Below are positions 44,141 through 54,551 of a stretch of DNA of 64,000 nucleotides, one piece after another. Under the pieces are notes generated by a model. The model did no database searches, had not been told where the DNA came from, and saw nothing but the letters and a program-made list of their open reading frames with translations. Source of the stretch: Pseudomonas anuradhapurensis. GTDB taxonomy: Bacteria > Pseudomonadota > Gammaproteobacteria > Pseudomonadales > Pseudomonadaceae. Position 1 is the first letter of the stretch, and each line of letters opens with the position of its first letter. The translations under genes and the position numbers were made by a program. The DNA lies in contig NZ_CP077097.1 in assembly GCF_014269225.2 (NCBI RefSeq), positions 5,219,001 to 5,283,000 of the forward strand. The letters are read 5' to 3'.

Positions 44141-45634
44141 TTACAGCTTGATCCAGGTCGCCTTCAGCTCGGTGTACTTCTCCAGCGCGTGCAGCGACTT
44201 GTCACGACCGTTACCCGACTGCTTGAAGCCACCGAACGGCGCAGTCATGTCGCCGCCATCGTACTGGTTGACCCAGACGCTGCCAGCGCGTACGGCACGA
44301 GCGGTCTTGTGCGCCTTGGAGATATCCGACGTCCAGATGCCCGCCGCCAGGCCATACGGCGTGTCGTTGGCAATGGCCACGGCCTCTTCGGCGGTATCGA
44401 AGGCGATTACCGACAGTACCGGGCCGAAGATCTCTTCCTGGGCGATCTTCATCGCGTTGGTCACGCCGTCGAAGATGGTCGGCTCGACATAGGTGCCACC
44501 GGTCTCTTCCAGGGTGCGCTTGCCGCCAGCCAGCAGCTTGGCGCCATCCTTGTGACCGGCCTCGATGTACGACAGCACGGTGTTCATCTGCTGGGTATCG
44601 ACCAGGGCACCGACGGTAGTCTGTGGGTCCAGCGGGTTACCTGGCTTCCAACCTTTCAGGGCCTCGACCACCATGGGCAGGAACTTGTCCTTGATCGAGC
44701 GCTCGACCAGCAGACGCGAACCTGCGGTGCACACTTCCCCCTGGTTGAAGGCGATGGCGCTGGCAGCGGCCTCGGCTGCTGCCTGCAGGTCCGGGGCATC
44801 GGCGAAGACGATGTTCGGGCTCTTGCCGCCCGCTTCCAGCCAGATGCGCTTCATGTTCGATTCGCCAGCATAGACCATCAGCTGCTTGGCAATCTTGGTC
44901 GAGCCGGTGAACACCAGGGTATCGACATCCATGTGCAGGGCCAGGGCCTTGCCCACGGTGTGGCCGTAGCCTGGCAGCACGTTCAGTACGCCTGCCGGGA
45001 TACCGGCTTCGATGGCCAGCTGGGCAATGCGAATGGCCGTCAGCGGCGATTTTTCGGACGGCTTGAGCACCACCGAGTTACCGGTGGCCAGGGCCGGGCC
45101 GAGTTTCCAGCAGGCCATCAGCAGCGGGAAGTTCCACGGTACGATGGCAGCGACCACACCCACTGGTTCGCGGGTAACCAGGCCAAGCTGGTCATGCGGG
45201 GTCGGGGCGACTTCGTCGTAGACCTTGTCGATGGCTTCGGCGGTCCAGTGGATGGCATTGGCTGCGCCCGGGATGTCGATGCTGGAGGAATCGCCGATCG
45301 GCTTGCCCATGTCCAGGGTTTCCAGCAGCGCCAGTTCTTCGACGTTCTTGCGCAACAGGTCGGCGAAGCGGATCAGCTTGGCCTTGCGCTTGGCCGGGGC
45401 CAGTTGCGACCACACCCCAGCGTTGAAGGTGGCACGGGCGTTTTCCACAGCGCGGTTGGCGTCGGCCAGGTCGCAGCTGGCAACCTTGGCCAGGAAGCGT
45501 CCGTCGACCGGGCTCAGGCACTCGAAGGTTTCACCGGATGCGGCATCGGTGTATTCGCCGTTGATGAAGGCACGCCCTTCGATCTTCAGTTGCTGGGCAC
45601 GCTGTTCCCAGTCCGCACGAGTCAGGGTGGTCAT
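44141..45634 (-). CDS. pauC: Aldehyde dehydrogenase, PuuC/KauB type
   Basis: NAD(P)-dependent aldehyde dehydrogenase, 497 residues from the ATG at 45634 (GAGGAGGAG upstream). 'IVPWNFPLLMACWKLGPALATGNSVVLKPSE' (about 165-195) binds NAD; catalytic Glu is in 'LEAGGKSPN' and Cys in 'NQGEVCTAGSRL'. The relatives are gamma-glutamyl-gamma-aminobutyraldehyde dehydrogenases (PuuC, KauB/PauC), and the position upstream of rpmBG matches kauB in P. aeruginosa. It would oxidise the aldehyde made by the PauB-type oxidase. Divergent from the cupin gene. Confidence 0.88.
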   Translation of the reverse strand: MTTLTRADWEQRAQQLKIEGRAFINGEYTDAASGETFECLSPVDGRFLAKVASCDLADANRAVENARATFNAGVWSQLAPAKRKAKLIRFADLLRKNVEELALLETLDMGKPIGDSSSIDIPGAANAIHWTAEAIDKVYDEVAPTPHDQLGLVTREPVGVVAAIVPWNFPLLMACWKLGPALATGNSVVLKPSEKSPLTAIRIAQLAIEAGIPAGVLNVLPGYGHTVGKALALHMDVDTLVFTGSTKIAKQLMVYAGESNMKRIWLEAGGKSPNIVFADAPDLQAAAEAAASAIAFNQGEVCTAGSRLLVERSIKDKFLPMVVEALKGWKPGNPLDPQTTVGALVDTQQMNTVLSYIEAGHKDGAKLLAGGKRTLEETGGTYVEPTIFDGVTNAMKIAQEEIFGPVLSVIAFDTAEEAVAIANDTPYGLAAGIWTSDISKAHKTARAVRAGSVWVNQYDGGDMTAPFGGFKQSGNGRDKSLHALEKYTELKATWIKL

Positions 45635-45809
45635 ACGAAACTCCTCCTCTTGTTTAGGTGCAACGCCGCACTGAGGACTCGCAGGCGTTGTCAGAATTCT
45701 GGCCGGGCGACGAGCGCACACTGGCAGGCAATACCCTAAACCAGGCCGGACAAACTATCAATATATTTGACACAGAAGCCCCAAAAGCCTACTGATGTGC
45801 ATTTTATTA

Positions 45810-45817
45810 AACAACAA
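45810..45817 (+). promoter_or_regulatory. Crc/Hfq-type CA motif at the cupin RBS
   Basis: AACAACAA directly before CAGGAG, the ribosome binding site of the gene at 45831. It fits the AAnAAnAA motif bound by Hfq with Crc to block translation. Confidence 0.5.
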
Positions 45818-45830
45818 CAGGAGCCGAACC

Positions 45831-46190
45831 ATGAGCATTGCCAGCATCATCGACTTCGCCCAGGTCATCACCGAGGCCGAACGCTACCGCCCGGCGGCGG
45901 AAAAAATCCTCAAGGGCGAGCCCGACCAGGCCGTCTATAACCATTATTCCAGCCCCTGCGGGCAGTTCGCCGCTGGCGTGTGGGAGGGTGAAGTGGGGCA
46001 GTGGACGGTGAACTACACCGAGCATGAATACTGCGAGATCGTTCAGGGCGTGTCGGTGCTGCGCGACCAGGACGGTGGCGCCAAGACCCTGCGTACGGGC
46101 GACCGGTTTGTCATCCCGGCCGGCTTCAAGGGCACCTGGGAGGTGCTGGAGCCTTGCCGCAAGATCTATGTGATGTTCGAGCAGAAATGA
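45831..46190 (+). CDS. Small cupin protein (DUF861 type)
   Basis: 119 residues from the ATG at 45831 (AGGAG 9 bases upstream). One cupin barrel: 'WTVNYTEHEYCEIVQGVSVLRDQDG' (about 60-84) and 'GDRFVIPAGFKGTWEVLEPCRKIYVMF' (about 92-118), typical of the cupin_3/DUF861 group that includes (S)-ureidoglycine aminohydrolase-like and small-molecule-binding proteins. Function unknown. Divergent from the aldehyde dehydrogenase, with a CA motif at its ribosome binding site that suggests catabolite control. Confidence 0.85.
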   Translation: MSIASIIDFAQVITEAERYRPAAEKILKGEPDQAVYNHYSSPCGQFAAGVWEGEVGQWTVNYTEHEYCEIVQGVSVLRDQDGGAKTLRTGDRFVIPAGFKGTWEVLEPCRKIYVMFEQK

Positions 46191-46210
46191 TCTGAGGCCC
46201 TGACAGGCAT

Positions 46211-46247
46211 AAAAAAACCCGCGTCCTTTCGGAGGCGGGTTTTTTTC
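46211..46247. terminator. Bidirectional terminator between the cupin gene and rpmG
   Basis: A-run, ACCCGC...GCGGGT stem with a 13-base interior and loop, then seven Ts on the plus strand; it serves both convergent transcripts. Confidence 0.9.
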
Positions 46248-46261
46248 AGGTCGCCGATCAA

Positions 46262-46417
46262 TTACTTGATCTTGGCTTCCTTGTACACCACGTGCTTGCG
46301 AACAACCGGATCGTATTTCTTGATCTCGATTTTGTCCGGAGTGGTGCGCTTGTTCTTGTCGGTGGTGTAGAAGTGGCCAGTGCCAGCACTCGAAACCAGA
46401 CGGATCAATTCACGCAT
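46262..46417 (-). CDS. rpmG: 50S ribosomal protein L33
   Basis: 51 residues, read from the sequence ([20 protein letters not shown]...KEAKIK). The zinc-coordinating cysteines of some L33 forms are absent, so it is the Cys-less C- type. It follows rpmB by 10 bases in the conserved rpmBG operon; ATG at 46417 follows AAGGAGA. Confidence 0.97.
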   Translation of the reverse strand: MRELIRLVSSAGTGHFYTTDKNKRTTPDKIEIKKYDPVVRKHVVYKEAKIK

Positions 46418-46427
46418 GACGTTCTCC

Positions 46428-46664
46428 TTAGAACTTTTCGCCGCGAGCGCGCAGCTCGGCCAGCACTACGTCGATACCACGCTTGTCAATGACGCGCATG
46501 CCTTTGGCGGATACGCGCAGACGCACGAAACGCTTCTCGGATTCAACCCAGAAACGGTGGTGCTGCAGGTTCGGCAGGAAACGACGACGGGTTTTGTTGT
46601 TTGCGTGGGAAATGTTGTTCCCGGTTACTGGACCCTTACCAGTAACTTGACAGACTCTCGACAT
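46428..46664 (-). CDS. rpmB: 50S ribosomal protein L28
   Basis: 78 residues, the standard length: '[20 protein letters not shown]' start, basic centre '[12 protein letters not shown]' and C-terminal '[16 protein letters not shown]'. Only one cysteine, so the zinc-free form. Transcribed from the promoter at 46813-46841 with a ~140-base leader, and followed closely by rpmG. Confidence 0.97.
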   Translation of the reverse strand: MSRVCQVTGKGPVTGNNISHANNKTRRRFLPNLQHHRFWVESEKRFVRLRVSAKGMRVIDKRGIDVVLAELRARGEKF

Positions 46665-47025
46665 GACTCAGCCCTCTAAAACCACATGCCCAACCCGGCA
46701 TGGGTTGGCCGCTTAATCTCTCAGTCTTTGGCGCCTGGGCGCCGTGATTCTGGAGGTCTTACCGACCGGATACGCTGACGCGACAGGCCGAGCCCCTAGA
46801 AAAGAGCGCTGCTTTATACCAGAAAGACTTGGCCACAACAACAGAAGATACATTTCCGGCGCCGGCCAAGCGCGCCGGGCCAGCATAGCGGCAGGCCCCG
46901 CCAGCCGTCGACCGCTCGTCGCCAGTTTTGTAAAAAAGGGTGTGGTCATTTCCCTACAGGCGCACTAGGGTAGGCCTTTTCCAGACTGCACTGGCAGATG
47001 GGCCACTGACAGCCAAGGAGCCACC
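46665..47025. other. Intergenic region: rpmB leader and promoter; peptide-binding gene upstream region
   Basis: 361 bases without a gene. The left part is the rpmB leader, with hairpins CCAACCC...GGGTTGG (46688-46708) and GGCGCC-TG-GGCGCC (46729-46742), and its promoter at 46813-46841. No clear promoter for the plus-strand gene at 47026 was recognised. Confidence 0.6.
46813..46841 (-). promoter_or_regulatory. rpmBG promoter
   Basis: On the minus strand: -35 TTGTTG, 17-base spacer, -10 TATAAA, giving a ~140-base leader before rpmB. A strong sigma-70-type promoter, as expected for a ribosomal protein operon. Confidence 0.75.
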
Positions 47026-48633
47026 ATGCGTGCCGCCGCCCTTTCCTTATTGTTCAACTCCGTGTTCGCCGCCGGCGCCCTGTTCGCCGCCGGCGTTGCC
47101 CAGGCTGCCCCGCTGAGCGTCTGCAGCGAGGCCAGCCCCGAAGGCTTCGACGTGGTGCAGTACAACTCGCTGACCACCACCAACGCCACCGCCGACGTGC
47201 TGATGAACCGGCTGGTGGAGTTCGATGCGCAGCAAGGCAAGGTGGTGCCGAGCCTGGCGGCCAGCTGGACGGTATCGGCCGACGGCCTGGTCTATGACTT
47301 CAGCCTGCGCGATGACGTGAAATTCCACACTACCGCCTACTTCAAGCCCAGCCGCGCACTGAATGCCGACGATGTGCTGTTCAGCTTCCAGCGCATGCTC
47401 TACCCCGCCCATGCCTGGCACAAGACCGCACCGGGTGGTTACCCGCATGCCCAGTCGTTGCAGCTGGGCAGCCTGATCAAGGCGATCGAGGCGCCGACGC
47501 CAAACACCGTGCGCTTCACCCTCAACCACCCGGACGCCACGTTCCTGGCCACCTTGAGCATGGGCTTCGCCTCGATCTACTCCGCCGAATATGCCGACAA
47601 GCTGCTCAAGGCCGGCACCCCGGAGAAGCTCAACAGCCAGCCGGTCGGCACCGGGCCGTTCGTGTTCCAGCGCTTCCAGAAGGACGCCATGGTGCGCTAC
47701 CGCGCCAACCCGGACTATTTTGCCGGCAAGCCGGCGGTCGACCCGCTGATCTTCGCCATCACCACCGACGCCAATGTGCGCCTGCAGAAACTCAAGCGCG
47801 GTGAGTGCCAGGTGGCCTTGTCGCCCAAGCCACTGGACATTGCCGAAGCAGGCAAGGATGGCAACCTCAAGGTGGCCACCACCCCGGCCTTCATGACGGC
47901 CTTTGTCGCCATCAACAGCCAGCACCGGCCGCTGGACAAGCCGGAGGTACGCCAGGCCATCAATCTGGCTTTCGACAAGCAGGCCTACCTGAAGGCGGTG
48001 TTCGAGGACTCCGCAGTGGCCGCCAATGGCCCCTACCCGCCCAACACCTGGAGCTACGCCAAGGACCTGCCCGGCTATACGCTGGACCTGAAAAAAGCCA
48101 AGGCGCTGCTGAACAAGGCTGGCCTGGCCGAAGGCTTCAACACCACCATCTGGACCCGCCCGTCGGGCAGCCTGCTCAACCCCAACCCCAGCCTGGGCGC
48201 GCAGATGCTGCAGGCAGACCTGGCCAAGGTTGGCATCAAGGCAGAAATCCGCGTGATCGAATGGGGCGAGCTGATCCGCCGCGCCAAGGCCGGCGAGCAT
48301 GACTTGCTGTTCATGGGCTGGGCAGGTGACAACGGCGACCCGGACAACTTCCTCAGCCCGCAGTTTTCCTGCGCGGCGGTGCAATCGGGGACCAACTTCG
48401 CCCGCTTCTGCGACAGCCGCCTGGATCAGCTGATCAGCGCCGGGCGCACCACCAATGACCAGAGCGTGCGCAGCCGGCTGTACCAGCAGGCGCAGACGTT
48501 GATCCAGCAACAGGCGCTGTGGGTGCCATTGGCGCACCCGACGGCGGCGACCTTGCTGCGCCGGGACGTCGAGGGGTATCAGGTGAGCCCGTTCGGGCGG
48601 GTGGACTTCAGCAAGGTCTCAGTGACCAGGTAA
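47026..48633 (+). CDS. Dipeptide/oligopeptide ABC transporter substrate-binding protein
   Basis: 535 residues with a signal peptide at about 1-27 (cleavage after AQAA) and the family-5 solute-binding fold ('FDVVQYNSLTTTNATADVLMNRLVEFDAQ', 'VPSLAASWTVSADGLVYDFSLRDDVKFH', 'PVGTGPFVFQRFQKDA', 'DLLFMGWAGDNGDPDNFLSPQFSC'). The DppA-like features suggest dipeptide or short peptide binding in the periplasm. It is an orphan: no permease or ATPase gene is next to it, so it must use a transporter encoded elsewhere (as in P. aeruginosa, where several DppA paralogues share DppBCDF). ATG follows AAGGAG. Confidence 0.92.
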   Translation: MRAAALSLLFNSVFAAGALFAAGVAQAAPLSVCSEASPEGFDVVQYNSLTTTNATADVLMNRLVEFDAQQGKVVPSLAASWTVSADGLVYDFSLRDDVKFHTTAYFKPSRALNADDVLFSFQRMLYPAHAWHKTAPGGYPHAQSLQLGSLIKAIEAPTPNTVRFTLNHPDATFLATLSMGFASIYSAEYADKLLKAGTPEKLNSQPVGTGPFVFQRFQKDAMVRYRANPDYFAGKPAVDPLIFAITTDANVRLQKLKRGECQVALSPKPLDIAEAGKDGNLKVATTPAFMTAFVAINSQHRPLDKPEVRQAINLAFDKQAYLKAVFEDSAVAANGPYPPNTWSYAKDLPGYTLDLKKAKALLNKAGLAEGFNTTIWTRPSGSLLNPNPSLGAQMLQADLAKVGIKAEIRVIEWGELIRRAKAGEHDLLFMGWAGDNGDPDNFLSPQFSCAAVQSGTNFARFCDSRLDQLISAGRTTNDQSVRSRLYQQAQTLIQQQALWVPLAHPTAATLLRRDVEGYQVSPFGRVDFSKVSVTR

Positions 48634-48640
48634 ACCTGCA

Positions 48641-48738
48641 CCGGCCTCTTCGCGGGCTCGCCCGCTCCCACAGTGACAGCACAACATTCAAGGTTGGTGC
48701 GATACCTGTGGGAGCGGGCGAGCCCGCGAAAAGGCCGG
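48641..48738. repeat. REP pair (family A), GGGCTCGCCC stem
   Basis: Matched inverted REP units (GGGCTCGCCC / GGGCGAGCCC) between the convergent peptide-binding gene and radC. Confidence 0.9.
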
Positions 48739-48756
48739 GACAGGCTGCACAAGTGC

Positions 48757-49437
48757 CTAAGCCACAATCCACCCATGCTCGACCATCGACAGCGGCTCCC
48801 CGTCACCGATAATGATGTGATCCAGCACCCGCACATCGATCAACGCCAGCCCGCGCTTCAACGACAGGGTCAGATGCACATCGTCCTGGCTGGGTTCACT
48901 ATTGCCCGAGGGGTGGTTGTGGCACAGGATCAACGCCGCCGCGTTGTGCAGCAACGCCCGCCGTACCACCTCCCGCGGGTAGACACTCGCCCGGTCTATC
49001 GTACCCCTGAACAGGATTTCAAAAGCCAACGGCCTGTGCTTGGTATCGAGAAACAGGCAACCGAATACCTCACTGGCTTCATGACGCAGCATGGCCTTGA
49101 GATAACGCCGTACCGCCGCCGGGCCTTCGAGAACCGCTGCGCGCTCGATGTTCTCATCCAGATAACGCCGGCCGATCTCCAAAAGCGCCTGTAACTGGGC
49201 ATATTTAACGGCCCCTATGCCCGGCTCACGCAGTACAGCGTCGCGATCGGCTTCAAGAAACTGCCTGAGCCCGCCAAACCGCGCCAGCAGCCCTCGCGCC
49301 AGGTCCAGCACATTGCGCCCGGCAACTCCCGAGCCGAGCAGTACAGCGAGCAACTCGGCATCCGAAAGCACCGCCGCTCCACGCTGCAACAATTTCTCCC
49401 TCGGCCGCTCTTCCGCCGGCCACTCCCTGATATTCAT
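48757..49437 (-). CDS. radC: RadC-family protein (JAMM/MPN+ domain)
   Basis: 226 residues. N-terminal helix-hairpin-helix-like part ([10 protein letters not shown]..., '[25 protein letters not shown]') and a C-terminal JAMM metalloprotease-like motif '[14 protein letters not shown]' (about residues 172-185). The link of RadC to DNA repair was withdrawn; molecular role unknown. Position divergent from coaBC is conserved in pseudomonads. Confidence 0.95.
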   Translation of the reverse strand: MNIREWPAEERPREKLLQRGAAVLSDAELLAVLLGSGVAGRNVLDLARGLLARFGGLRQFLEADRDAVLREPGIGAVKYAQLQALLEIGRRYLDENIERAAVLEGPAAVRRYLKAMLRHEASEVFGCLFLDTKHRPLAFEILFRGTIDRASVYPREVVRRALLHNAAALILCHNHPSGNSEPSQDDVHLTLSLKRGLALIDVRVLDHIIIGDGEPLSMVEHGWIVA

Positions 49438-49563
49438 CCGCCGTCTACCCTTGCTGCGACCGATTTCGGCCCTGTGTTAATCTATTTCGCCTCGTACATG
49501 CGACGTTCTGCCGCAGGCATTCCCAAACGTCGTCGCCCGCTCTCACTGGAAAAAGGCAAGCCT

Positions 49564-50775
49564 ATGCAGCGGCTGTATCGCAAGCGCATCGTTCTCGGCG
49601 TGGGTGGCGGCATTGCCGCCTACAAAAGCGCCGAACTGATTCGCCGACTCCTGGAGCACGGCGCGCAGGTGCGCGTCGTCATGACCCGTGGTGGTGCAGA
49701 GTTCATCACCCCGCTGACCCTGCAGGCACTGTCCGGCCACCCGGTGCACATGGACCTGCTCGACCCTGCCGCCGAAGCGGCCATGGGCCACATCGAACTG
49801 GCCAAGTGGGCCGACCTGGTGCTGATCGCCCCGGCCACCGCCGACCTCATGGCGCGCATGGCCCAAGGCATGGCCGATGACCTGCTGACCACCCTGGTGC
49901 TGGCTACCGACGCCACCGTCGCCGTGGCCCCGGCCATGAACCAGGCGATGTGGCGCGATCCCGCCACCCAGGCCAACCTCGAGCTGCTCAAGAGCCGTGG
50001 CATCCAGGTGTTCGGTCCGGCGTCCGGCAGCCAGGCCTGTGGCGACGTGGGCCTGGGCCGCATGCTCGAAGCCACCGACCTGGCCTGGTGTGCCGCGGAA
50101 AGCTTCAAGCGCCAGGCACTGACCGGCAAGCATGTGCTGATCACCGCCGGCCCGACCCAGGAAAACATCGACCCGGTGCGCTACATCACCAATCATAGCT
50201 CCGGCAAGATGGGCTTCGCCCTGGCCGAAGCGGCCGCAGAAGCCGGGGCTCGGGTCACCCTCGTCACCGGCCCGGTGCACTTGCCAACCCCCGACCGGGT
50301 CAGCCGCATCGACGTGGTCAGCGCGCGGGACATGCTCGCCGCCTGTGAAGCGGCCATGCCGTGTGACCTGTTCATCGCCTCGGCGGCGGTCGCGGACTAC
50401 CGCCCGGAAGTCGTTGCCACGCAGAAACTCAAGAAGGATCCTACGACCGGCGACGGCATGCTGCTGCAGATGGTGCGCAATCCCGATATCCTTGCCACCA
50501 TCGCCGGCCGTGCCGACCGCCCGTTCAGCGTCGGCTTCGCCGCCGAAACCGAACACTTGCTCGACTACGCCACGCGCAAGCTCAAGGACAAGAACCTCGA
50601 CCTGATCGTTGCCAATGATGTGGCCAACCCCAGCATCGGCTTCAACAGCGAAGAAAACGCCTTGACCGTAATCGACCGCCAGCAGCACCAGACCCTCTTC
50701 GCGCAGACCAGCAAGGGCAAGATCGCCCGGCAACTGGTCGCCTTCATCGCCGAACGGCTCAATCAGGTTCAATAA
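49564..50775 (+). CDS. coaBC: Bifunctional phosphopantothenoylcysteine decarboxylase/synthetase
   Basis: 403 residues from the ATG at 49564, catalysing two steps of CoA synthesis: CTP-dependent ligation of phosphopantothenate with cysteine, then FMN-dependent decarboxylation. N-terminal CoaC flavoprotein (about 1-185) has '[14 protein letters not shown]', the substrate motif 'PAMNQAMW' and catalytic Cys in '[12 protein letters not shown]'. The CoaB part begins at '[22 protein letters not shown]' (about 195) and carries 'KLKKD' near 300. Starts the coaBC-dut-algC-argB gene row. Confidence 0.97.
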   Translation: MQRLYRKRIVLGVGGGIAAYKSAELIRRLLEHGAQVRVVMTRGGAEFITPLTLQALSGHPVHMDLLDPAAEAAMGHIELAKWADLVLIAPATADLMARMAQGMADDLLTTLVLATDATVAVAPAMNQAMWRDPATQANLELLKSRGIQVFGPASGSQACGDVGLGRMLEATDLAWCAAESFKRQALTGKHVLITAGPTQENIDPVRYITNHSSGKMGFALAEAAAEAGARVTLVTGPVHLPTPDRVSRIDVVSARDMLAACEAAMPCDLFIASAAVADYRPEVVATQKLKKDPTTGDGMLLQMVRNPDILATIAGRADRPFSVGFAAETEHLLDYATRKLKDKNLDLIVANDVANPSIGFNSEENALTVIDRQQHQTLFAQTSKGKIARQLVAFIAERLNQVQ

Positions 50776-50780
50776 GTTAC

Positions 50781-51236
50781 ATGCACGCTCTTCAAGCCAA
50801 GATCCTCGACCCACGCCTGGGCAGCGAATTCCCTCTGCCGCAGTACGCCACCCCCGGCTCCGCCGGCCTCGACCTGCGCGCCCTGCTCAAGGAAGACACC
50901 ATCATCGAGCCGGGCCAGACCCTGCTGATCCCTACCGGCCTGTCGATCTACATTGGCGACCCAGGCCTGGCAGCGGTGATCCTGCCGCGCTCGGGCCTGG
51001 GCCATAAGCACGGCATCGTGCTGGGCAACCTGGTCGGGCTGATCGACTCGGACTACCAGGGCGAGCTGATGGTGTCGTGCTGGAACCGTGGCAACACCGC
51101 GTTCACCATCGCGGTGGGCGAACGTATCGCCCAGTTGGTGCTGGTACCGGTGGTACAGGCCCATTTCGACATCGTCGAAGCGTTCGATGAAACCCAGCGT
51201 GGCGCTGGCGGCTTCGGCCATTCTGGCAGCCACTGA
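50781..51236 (+). CDS. dut: dUTP pyrophosphatase
   Basis: 151 residues, trimeric dUTPase. All five motifs are present: '[12 protein letters not shown]', 'PRSGLG', '[15 protein letters not shown]', '[11 protein letters not shown]' and the C-terminal '[10 protein letters not shown]'. It hydrolyses dUTP to dUMP, keeping uracil out of DNA and feeding dTMP synthesis. It lies 5 bases after coaBC, so the two genes are co-transcribed. Confidence 0.98.
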   Translation: MHALQAKILDPRLGSEFPLPQYATPGSAGLDLRALLKEDTIIEPGQTLLIPTGLSIYIGDPGLAAVILPRSGLGHKHGIVLGNLVGLIDSDYQGELMVSCWNRGNTAFTIAVGERIAQLVLVPVVQAHFDIVEAFDETQRGAGGFGHSGSH

Positions 51237-51347
51237 GCCGACAGATGACCGTTCAGGCCAAGGATGGCGAACTCTCTGGCGAAACCACCGTCCAAGCGTT
51301 CAGTTTGCGCCTGCCCAGAAAGCCTTTGACTAATGGAGCTTCCAGAG

Positions 51348-52748
51348 ATGAACGACATGGCCCACCTGGTACCCGCAGCACTACCAGACAGCATTTTCCG
51401 CGCGTATGACATCCGCGGCGTGGTCGGCAAGACCCTTCACGCCGAAACCGCCTACTGGATCGGCCGCGCCATCGGTGCACAGAGCCTGGCCCAGGGCGAA
51501 CCGCAGGTTTCGGTCGGCCGCGATGGCCGCCTGTCCGGCCCGATGCTGGTCGAAGAGCTGATCAAGGGCTTGGTCGACGCCGGCTGCCACGTCAGCGATG
51601 TCGGCCTGGTGCCTACCCCGGCCCTGTACTACGCAGCCAATGTGCTGGCCGGCAAGTCCGGGGTGATGCTGACCGGCAGCCACAACCCGTCGGACTACAA
51701 CGGCTTCAAGATCGTGATTGCCGGTGACACCCTGGCCAACGAACAGATCCAGGCCCTGCTGACCCGCCTGAAAACCAACAACCTGAGCCGCGCCGATGGT
51801 CGCGTGGAAAAGGTCGAGATCCTTGACCGCTACTTCCAGCAGATTGTCGATGACGTGAAGCTGGCGAAGAAGCTCAAGGTGGTGGTGGATTGCGGCAACG
51901 GTGCCGCTGGCGTGATCGCGCCGAAATTGATCGAAGCCCTGGGCTGCGAAGTGATCCCGCTGTTCTGCGAGGTCGACGGCAACTTCCCCAACCACCACCC
52001 GGACCCGGGCAAGCCGGAAAACCTCGAGGACCTGATTGCCAAGGTCAAGGAAACCGGTGCCGACATCGGCCTGGCCTTCGACGGTGACGGCGACCGGGTC
52101 GGCGTGGTGACCAACACCGGCAGCATCGTCTACCCCGACCGCCTGCTGATGCTGTTTGCCCAGGACGTGCTGTCGCGTAACCCGGGTGCCGAGATCATCT
52201 TCGACGTCAAATGCACCCGCCGCCTGACCCCGCTGATCGAACAGCACGGTGGCCGCGCGTTGATGTGGAAGACCGGCCACTCGCTGATCAAGAAGAAGAT
52301 GAAGCAGTCCGGCTCGCTGCTGGCAGGCGAGATGAGCGGTCACATCTTCATCAAGGAACGCTGGTACGGTTTCGATGACGGTATCTACAGCGCCGCGCGC
52401 CTGCTGGAGATCCTCAGCAAGGCCGGGCAAAGCGCAGAAGACCTGTTCGCCGCCTTCCCGAACGATATTTCCACGCCGGAAATCAATATTGATGTGACCG
52501 ACGAGGGTAAATTCAGCATCATTGATGCACTGCAACGCGACGCCGACTGGGGCGAAGCCAACCTGACCACCATCGACGGTGTGCGGGTGGACTACGCCCA
52601 CGGCTGGGGCCTGGTTCGCGCCTCCAACACCACCCCGGTGCTGGTGCTGCGCTTCGAGGCCGACAGCGACGCCGAATTGCAACGTATCAAGGATGTTTTC
52701 CGTACCCAGTTGCTGCGGGTAGAGCCTGAGCTGCAACTGCCGTTCTGA
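51348..52748 (+). CDS. algC: Phosphomannomutase/phosphoglucomutase
   Basis: 466 residues from the ATG at 51348 (GGAG 9 bases upstream). Active-site phosphoserine lies in 'TGSHNPSDYNGFK' (about residue 110), Mg2+ loop in 'AFDGDGDRVG' (about 245), sugar loop in 'GEMSGHIF' (about 328), and the phosphate-binding 'RASNTTPVLVLRFEA' near the C-terminus. AlgC serves alginate, LPS core, rhamnolipid and exopolysaccharide precursors. A short upstream ATG at 51245 is an alternative frame I do not support. Confidence 0.97.
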   Translation: MNDMAHLVPAALPDSIFRAYDIRGVVGKTLHAETAYWIGRAIGAQSLAQGEPQVSVGRDGRLSGPMLVEELIKGLVDAGCHVSDVGLVPTPALYYAANVLAGKSGVMLTGSHNPSDYNGFKIVIAGDTLANEQIQALLTRLKTNNLSRADGRVEKVEILDRYFQQIVDDVKLAKKLKVVVDCGNGAAGVIAPKLIEALGCEVIPLFCEVDGNFPNHHPDPGKPENLEDLIAKVKETGADIGLAFDGDGDRVGVVTNTGSIVYPDRLLMLFAQDVLSRNPGAEIIFDVKCTRRLTPLIEQHGGRALMWKTGHSLIKKKMKQSGSLLAGEMSGHIFIKERWYGFDDGIYSAARLLEILSKAGQSAEDLFAAFPNDISTPEINIDVTDEGKFSIIDALQRDADWGEANLTTIDGVRVDYAHGWGLVRASNTTPVLVLRFEADSDAELQRIKDVFRTQLLRVEPELQLPF

Positions 52749-53684
<936 letters not shown>

Positions 53685-53700
53685 CAGCCTGCTACTCCCT

Positions 53701-53779
53701 ATCGCCGGCAAGCCGGCTCCTACAGCGATTGCACTGACCCAGGTTGGTGCAGGGCCTGGGAGCCGGCTTGCCGGCGATG
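53701..53779. repeat. Inverted repeat, third type, after argB
   Basis: Arms ATCGCCGGCAAGCCGGCTCC and its exact reverse, about 20 bp, 38-base loop. Differs from families A and B in core sequence; may also act as terminator since TTTTT follows at 53781. Confidence 0.8.
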
Positions 53780-53844
53780 CTTTTTGCGGCAAATACTGTC
53801 AGAATGCCACCTCGCTTCAATTTGATCTTTTCTGGAGAAACTGC

Positions 53845-54525
53845 GTGAAATACGCATCACAAGGACTCGTGCTGGCAGCCGCCCTGGCTGTCGGGTCCAT
53901 CGCCGGCTGCGCCACCGAAACATCCACCGCTGTTGCCGTACAACAGGTTGAAAGCGTCAGCCGCCCCTACAGCGGTGTACGCGCACCGATTGCCGTCGGC
54001 AAGTTCGACAACCGTTCCAGCTACATGCGCGGCATCTTCTCCGATGGCGTCGACCGCCTCGGCGGCCAGGCCAAGACCATCCTCATCACCCACCTGCAGC
54101 AAACCAACCGCTTCAACGTGCTCGATCGCGACAACATGGGCGAGATCCAGCAGGAAGCCGCGATCAAGGGCCAGGCCCAGCGCCTGAAAGGTGCCGACTT
54201 CGTGGTGACTGGCGACGTTACCGAGTTCGGCCGCAAAGAGGTTGGCGATCACCAGCTGTTCGGCATTCTCGGTCGCGGCAAGACCCAGATCGCCTACGCC
54301 AAGGTGGCGCTGAACATCGTCAACATCAGCACTTCGGAAGTCGTCTACTCCAGCCAGGGTGCGGGGGAATACGCCCTGTCCAACCGCGAGATCATCGGCT
54401 TTGGCGGCACCGCCAGCTATGACTCCACGCTGAACGGCAAGGTGCTCGACCTGGCCATGCGCGAAGCCGTCAACAAGCTGGTGAACGCAGTCGAAAGCGG
54501 CCAGTGGAATCCGAAGGCCCAGTAA
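53845..54525 (+). CDS. CsgG-family outer-membrane lipoprotein
   Basis: 226 residues from a GTG at 53845 (GGAG upstream). Lipobox 'SIAGC' gives a lipidated Cys22. The remainder is the CsgG/HfaB fold: 'IAVGKFDNRSSYMRGIFSDGVDRLGGQAKTILITHLQQTNRFNVLDRDNM' and 'KGADFVVTGDVTEFG'. CsgG proteins form an outer-membrane nonameric secretion pore in curli systems, but this gene has no csg neighbours; instead it heads a three-lipoprotein operon with DUF4810 and DUF799 genes. No curlin is visible. Confidence 0.9.
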   Translation: MKYASQGLVLAAALAVGSIAGCATETSTAVAVQQVESVSRPYSGVRAPIAVGKFDNRSSYMRGIFSDGVDRLGGQAKTILITHLQQTNRFNVLDRDNMGEIQQEAAIKGQAQRLKGADFVVTGDVTEFGRKEVGDHQLFGILGRGKTQIAYAKVALNIVNISTSEVVYSSQGAGEYALSNREIIGFGGTASYDSTLNGKVLDLAMREAVNKLVNAVESGQWNPKAQ

Positions 54526-54551
54526 CAGATTCTTCCAGGAAGGACTCCTAC

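Noticed and set aside
51245..51347. Short open frame starting at an ATG between dut and algC
   Set aside because: No ribosome binding site, runs into algC in another frame, and gives no recognisable protein.
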